NCBI GenBank assembly: GCA_947464885.1
Contig: CANHYZ010000041.1
Location: 1 to 10,027, forward strand
From: Flavobacteriales bacterium
GTDB lineage: Bacteria > Bacteroidota > Bacteroidia > Flavobacteriales_D > Sanyastnellaceae
Length of the DNA stretch: 10,027 bases
Reading direction: 5' to 3'
A program made the translations under genes and the position numbers. The notes under the pieces are model-generated. The model did no database searches. It saw only the letters and a list, made by a program, of their open reading frames with translations, and was not told where the DNA came from. Of the stretch, positions 6,285-10,027 are shown piece by piece; within the stretch, counting starts at the first letter, position 1; the number at the start of each line of letters is the position of its first letter.

Positions 6285-6361
6285 TAACCGCTGAGTTCGC
6301 AGGGTATGCAGAGTAAGTAGATTCTATTCATCTCTGTGTTGCTTTGCGAACTTTGCGGTTA
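6285..6361. repeat. 77-bp imperfect palindrome between genes (REP- or MITE-like)
   Basis: TAACCGC-TG-AGTTCGC (6285-6300) pairs with GCGAACT-TT-GCGGTTA (6346-6361): 14 of 16 positions match. Inside, CAGAG (6309-6313) can pair with CTCTG (6332-6336). It begins 10 nt after the helicase stop. There is no T-run, so a simple terminator is unlikely, though it could stabilise the 3' end of the helicase mRNA. Similar 'gaactttgcggtta' hairpins are, from memory, frequent dispersed repeats in bacterial intergenic DNA. Confidence 0.55.
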
Positions 6362-6417
6362 ATACTCCTTCAGGATCTTACCTGATGAGGTGAGTTATAT
6401 CAAGGGCTTGCGTCCTC

Positions 6418-6425
6418 TATTTTTG
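6418..6425 (+). promoter_or_regulatory. Possible -7 element before the pseudouridine synthase gene
   Basis: TATTTTTG matches TAnnTTTG 24 nt before the GTG at 6449. No TTTG lies at the expected 19-nt distance upstream. The palindrome at 6285-6361 separates this gene from the helicase, which makes an independent promoter plausible. Confidence 0.3.
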
Positions 6426-6448
6426 AATCCAGAATAGCATTTTGCCCT

Positions 6449-8146
6449 GTGTCTAATCCATCCGAACTCACATCTTCCTATTTCCAACTGTTTCAAACCT
6501 CCATCCAAGGCATTACGCTTCCGGAGAAGTTTGCTTACCCTATGCATTACGAGCCGCATGAAATCGCGCTTGTTGCAGCTCGGGAGCTTCAACACTATCT
6601 GCAAACACAGACAGCCTGGGAACACGACTTTGGCATGGCGCCGGGAAATGACGGCGAGATTATCGGAAAAATGTTTGGTGTTCTGGTGGTGAAAAACTCG
6701 CAAGGGGAATTAGGCTATCTCTGCGCTGTATCGGGAAAGTTAGCCGGTCAGAACCTCCACGAGAAGTTCGTTCCGCCCGTATTCGACATCCTTCCTGAAG
6801 ACGGATTCTTCCGCAAAGGCGAGGCTGTCATCACAGAAATCAATCAACGCGTGATGGCCTTGGAGAATAGTTCGGATTTCGTAGCAGCACTCGCACAATT
6901 GCATGATGCCTCTAGGCAAGCCGACAATGAACTAGCCGCAATCAAACAGCGCAATCAACAGCGCAAAGAAGCCCGTAGTGAAAAACGCAAAGTACTTGAT
7001 GCGCAGAGCCCTATGGAGGACCATGATCTGCAGCTGTTGATGCTAGGAAACGAAAGCATTGCCGATCACTACGAACTCAAGCAACTAAAAAAATACTGGA
7101 AAGAGCGATTGACCGAATTGGAAAAGGTCGTTGCAGATTATCGCATCGGGATCGACAACCTCAAGGAGGAACGCAAGCAACGCTCAGCAGCGCTGCAGGA
7201 TGAAATCTTTGACCAATTCCACTTCGTGAATAAAGCACTTGAAAAGCGGAGCGTTGGCGACATTTTTAAAGGCACTGTTGAGGGCCGCCCCGTTGCCGGT
7301 GCCGGTGAATGCGCCGCTCCGAAACTCTTTCAATACGCTTTCTTAAACCAATTCGAACCCATCGCGCTGGCCGAGTTCTGGTGGGGACAATCGCCCAAGA
7401 CAGAAGTCAGAATTCATGGACACTACTACCCTGCTTGCCGCGGAAAGTGTGAACCCATTTTGGGACACATGCTGCAGGGAATCCATATGGATGAAAATCC
7501 ATTGAAAAACAATCCGGCGGAAGGAAAGGACCTAACCGTGATTTGGGAAGACGAGCATCTCGTTGTCATTCACAAACCGCACGAGTTTTTATCGGCACCC
7601 GGCAAAAGAATTCACGACTCTGTGCTTACTAGATTAAAGGACCGCTATCCTGAGGCTACGGGTCCGATCATTGTGCACCGACTGGATATGTCAACCTCCG
7701 GACTTTTGTTGGCCGCAAAATCACTCGAGATATACATTAATCTCCAAAGTCAGTTCATCAAGCGGGAAGTCAAAAAACGGTATGTCGCCTTGCTGGAAGG
7801 TATCGTGGAAGCCGATGAAGGCCTCATTGATTTGCCTTTGCGCGTCGACCTCGAAGATCGCCCACGGCAATTGGTCTGCTATGAACACGGCAAGCCTGCT
7901 CAAACGCGCTGGGAAGTCATTGAACGCAAAGACGGTCGCACCCGCGTGCATCTCTACCCATTCACGGGCCGCACGCACCAGTTGCGCGTGCATGCGGCCC
8001 ATGCCTTGGGAATGAATCACCCCATTGTTGGCGATGATTTGTACGGCCGACGGTCGACTCGACTGCACCTGCATGCAGAGCGCATTGAATTCCGACATCC
8101 CGTCAGTGGTGAGTGGCTGGTGATTGAGGCTGCTGCAGCGTTTTAG
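6449..8146 (+). CDS. Long-form RluA-family RNA pseudouridine synthase
   Basis: The protein would convert uridine to pseudouridine in structured RNA, most likely rRNA or tRNA. Seen: a C-terminal RluA catalytic domain (about 362-565) with HRLDMSTSG (410-418), where D413 is the expected catalytic Asp, plus KKRYVALLEG (442-451) and the TGRTHQLRVHAAHALGMNHPIVGDDLYG block (506-533). The first 360 residues are an added region. They include a charged, probably coiled-coil helix (about 150-260) and a conserved-looking block with GECAAPKLFQYAF (286-298), AEFWWG (308-313) and HYYPACRGKCEPIL (325-338). C288, C330 and C334 could bind a metal, which is inference. Standard RluA enzymes have about 220-330 residues, so this is the long subtype known in several bacteria. 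The start is a GTG at 6449; no in-frame ATG lies nearby. The gene ends 27 nt from the converging gene. The target uridine is not readable. Confidence 0.88.
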   Translation: MSNPSELTSSYFQLFQTSIQGITLPEKFAYPMHYEPHEIALVAARELQHYLQTQTAWEHDFGMAPGNDGEIIGKMFGVLVVKNSQGELGYLCAVSGKLAGQNLHEKFVPPVFDILPEDGFFRKGEAVITEINQRVMALENSSDFVAALAQLHDASRQADNELAAIKQRNQQRKEARSEKRKVLDAQSPMEDHDLQLLMLGNESIADHYELKQLKKYWKERLTELEKVVADYRIGIDNLKEERKQRSAALQDEIFDQFHFVNKALEKRSVGDIFKGTVEGRPVAGAGECAAPKLFQYAFLNQFEPIALAEFWWGQSPKTEVRIHGHYYPACRGKCEPILGHMLQGIHMDENPLKNNPAEGKDLTVIWEDEHLVVIHKPHEFLSAPGKRIHDSVLTRLKDRYPEATGPIIVHRLDMSTSGLLLAAKSLEIYINLQSQFIKREVKKRYVALLEGIVEADEGLIDLPLRVDLEDRPRQLVCYEHGKPAQTRWEVIERKDGRTRVHLYPFTGRTHQLRVHAAHALGMNHPIVGDDLYGRRSTRLHLHAERIEFRHPVSGEWLVIEAAAAF

Positions 8147-8173
8147 CAGCCAAAATCTCCGCTATCGCTCGCG

Positions 8174-10027
8174 TCACATCTTCGTAAACCTGCCACTCCA
8201 CATCCCGCCCGATCCGCAATCCATAACCACGATGTAATTACCCGGTGCAAGTGACGACACATTCAATTCTTCATTGAAATGTTGCTTCTCTCCTTGTGTG
8301 CTGTCGAATACCAATTGTCCGGCAAAATCATAAATGCGGACGATTGCATAGACCGGATAAGCAGCCTCGCCCGTAATACGCAATTTATCCGTAGTCGGGT
8401 TAGGGAATACTTCAAAGGTCAGCGCTTCATCTTCCAATGCATCCGCGAAACGTTCATCAGCATTGATTACTTCGTTTTCAGGCAGCATCACCGAGTTCGC
8501 CGTTCCTGTTGGCGCAGCCGGCAAAAGGGTAATCACCCCATCGCCGCTCAATTGGAAGGACGCTGTCTTCGTGCATCCGTTTTGAGTGACACTTACAGTG
8601 TACGTTCCCAACAATGCAGGCAGCAGATTGATCCGTGAAAAATTGCGGACCACCGTGCTTGGAGTTGTAAAGAATCCGCCCGGCCCGGTCCATGAATACG
8701 TCGCATTGGTGTATGCCGTTGGCACATTCCCCGAAACGGTCACATTAGGCCCAGTAGGCGCAGTGCTATACGATCCCGTCACAGTCAATCGGGTTAAACG
8801 AACTTGAATAGTGGCGGTATTGCTGCAACCGTACTGATCGACGCCGACCACGCCGTAGGTGCGCAGTTGTGTAGAGGTGGTGATACCTGTATTACTATCA
8901 ATCAAAGGACTAGTATGCGATGGAAAGGTGACTCCGTTATACGACCAATTATAATAAACGCCACCGGTTGCGTTCAATATAATATCGCATCCTGCCAGCT
9001 GCGTGGCAGCCGTATTGTTACCGGTAAGCTGATTGGTTACCGCAATCACAGGGCGCGGACGAACGGTCACCGTATGTTGCACGGTAACTGTGCACACGGG
9101 ACTGTAGGTCACCACCAGCGTGTAAGTATACGTTCCGGCGGTTAATCCGGTTTGTGTTATGGAAGCCGTATTCGCAGTGAAGGTTGCCGGCGTGCGCGTC
9201 CAGCTGTAAGTCACCGGGAATCCTTGCGTGCGCGGCGTAACCACGCTGTTGAGTGTGAGGCTTTCACCTTGACAAATCACCGTAGGTCCACAGATTTCAG
9301 CGTTGAAGTTTACGGGACACAGACAGCCATCACCCACCTCGAACGAGCCGGAGGTTTCGCAGCCGTTCGCATCGCGAACAGTAACCGTATATGTTCCCGC
9401 TGTAAGTTGTGAAATATCCTCCGTAACTTCTCCATTGCTCCAAACAAATGAATACGCAGGAGTGCCGCTATCAACGTTCAAATCAATACCACCTGAATTG
9501 GCCGGAGAACAATACGCCGATCTGGCTTCTCCACTTACTCTCAATGCGCGTGACGCAGGCACAAATACCCTCGATGATGAAGTGCAACCATTACCATCGG
9601 TCAACACTACGGAATACATGCCACTCGGAACACCCACCAATTGTGGAGCGGTTGAACCATTCGACCACTGGTAACTCACAATAGGGTTTTGTGACCCTGT
9701 AATCAAATAAACATTACCACCTGCACCACCACAATCCGCAGTAACATAAAACCCAAAGTTTATAGGGTTTTGAGAAGGGCCGCTGACGGTGAAAACTGCT
9801 GTGTTCGAGCATTGGGCCGAATCGGTAACCACGACCGTATAGCTCCCTGCGGGTACGTTGATAAGGTCTTCGGTATTCAAACCATTGGTCCACAAATAGG
9901 TCAGTGGTCCATTACCGCTAACAACATTGATAGAAATAGAACCTACCGAATTACCGCAGCTATCCGGTGTTGTTGATCCGGTTATAACCGGCAATTGCAA
10001 GGCATTAATCGTAAATGTCTGGCTTAC
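8174..10027 (-). CDS. T9SS-exported repeat protein with SprB-like repeats and type A sorting domain (N-terminus outside window)
   Basis: This is a large secreted or surface protein, probably adhesive. Seen: at least 617 residues, with the frame open to the right edge, so the start and signal peptide are missing. Three SprB-like repeats run at about 9782-9967, 9557-9754 and 9335-9529; each has a W(T/S)NG strand, a GxYxVxxTD-type turn and a Cys (YTVVVTDSAQC, YSVVLTDGNGC, YTVTVRDANGC). PKD/Ig-like segments follow with a conserved YxW core (TYSWTRT, YYNWSYN, TYSWTGP). The last ~80 residues are a T9SS type A sorting domain starting FEVFPNPTTDKLRI and ending NYIVVMDCGSGGMWSGRFTKM, removed or used for cell-surface anchoring after export through the outer membrane. 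SprB-like repeats occur in gliding adhesins and many unrelated Bacteroidota surface proteins, so motility is not implied. The protein is cysteine-rich, suggesting disulfides. The TTG at 10000 is not a credible start. Confidence 0.9.
   Translation of the reverse strand, partial: VSQTFTINALQLPVITGSTTPDSCGNSVGSISINVVSGNGPLTYLWTNGLNTEDLINVPAGSYTVVVTDSAQCSNTAVFTVSGPSQNPINFGFYVTADCGGAGGNVYLITGSQNPIVSYQWSNGSTAPQLVGVPSGMYSVVLTDGNGCTSSSRVFVPASRALRVSGEARSAYCSPANSGGIDLNVDSGTPAYSFVWSNGEVTEDISQLTAGTYTVTVRDANGCETSGSFEVGDGCLCPVNFNAEICGPTVICQGESLTLNSVVTPRTQGFPVTYSWTRTPATFTANTASITQTGLTAGTYTYTLVVTYSPVCTVTVQHTVTVRPRPVIAVTNQLTGNNTAATQLAGCDIILNATGGVYYNWSYNGVTFPSHTSPLIDSNTGITTSTQLRTYGVVGVDQYGCSNTATIQVRLTRLTVTGSYSTAPTGPNVTVSGNVPTAYTNATYSWTGPGGFFTTPSTVVRNFSRINLLPALLGTYTVSVTQNGCTKTASFQLSGDGVITLLPAAPTGTANSVMLPENEVINADERFADALEDEALTFEVFPNPTTDKLRITGEAAYPVYAIVRIYDFAGQLVFDSTQGEKQHFNEELNVSSLAPGNYIVVMDCGSGGMWSGRFTKM

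Noticed and set aside
9998..10000. TTG at 10000 as the start of the T9SS protein
   Set aside because: The frame continues open to the edge (VSQTFTINA upstream) and no signal peptide follows this TTG, so the true start lies outside.

Overview
The window looks like ordinary chromosomal DNA of a Bacteroidota bacterium, probably of the Flavobacteriales or Chitinophagales type. The evidence is a type IX secretion (T9SS) C-terminal sorting domain, SprB-like adhesin repeats, a HEAT-repeat/cyclophilin lipoprotein of a kind seen in this phylum, Bacteroidota-style promoter elements (TTTG ~19 nt TAnnTTTG), and few recognisable Shine-Dalgarno sequences. Genus and species cannot be read from the sequence.

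Layout. Bases 1-885 hold an IS3-type transposase (OrfB) whose upstream partner lies outside the window. Bases 886-1242 are a gene-free tail with a hairpin, a 10-bp inverted-repeat pair that may mark the insertion sequence end, and a C-rich tract that gives a G-quadruplex pattern on the minus strand. A small unrecognised gene follows (1243-1497). Bases 1498-1849 are gene-free but structured: two adjacent hairpins, then a well-formed promoter overlapped by an 8-bp palindrome. That promoter drives a SiaB-like kinase gene (1850-2482), which is followed 47 nt later by a lipoprotein joining HEAT repeats to a cyclophilin domain (2530-4482). A 155-nt leader precedes a RhlE-type DEAD-box RNA helicase with a long repetitive RGN-rich tail (4638-6275). 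A 77-bp imperfect palindrome fills much of the next gap. A long-form RluA-family pseudouridine synthase (6449-8146) converges with the 3' end of a minus-strand T9SS-exported repeat protein (8174 to the right edge, N-terminus missing).

How the genes relate. The SiaB-like gene and the lipoprotein gene may be cotranscribed. The usual SiaB partners (SiaC/DUF1987, a PP2C phosphatase) are not in the window. The helicase and the pseudouridine synthase both act on RNA, probably ribosomal RNA, but nothing shows they form an operon. I found no defence island, CRISPR array, tRNA or rRNA. The window does not show a clear new multi-gene system. The most interesting items are the palindrome over the promoter of the orphan SiaB-like gene, the unusual repeats between genes, and the N-terminal extension of the pseudouridine synthase.
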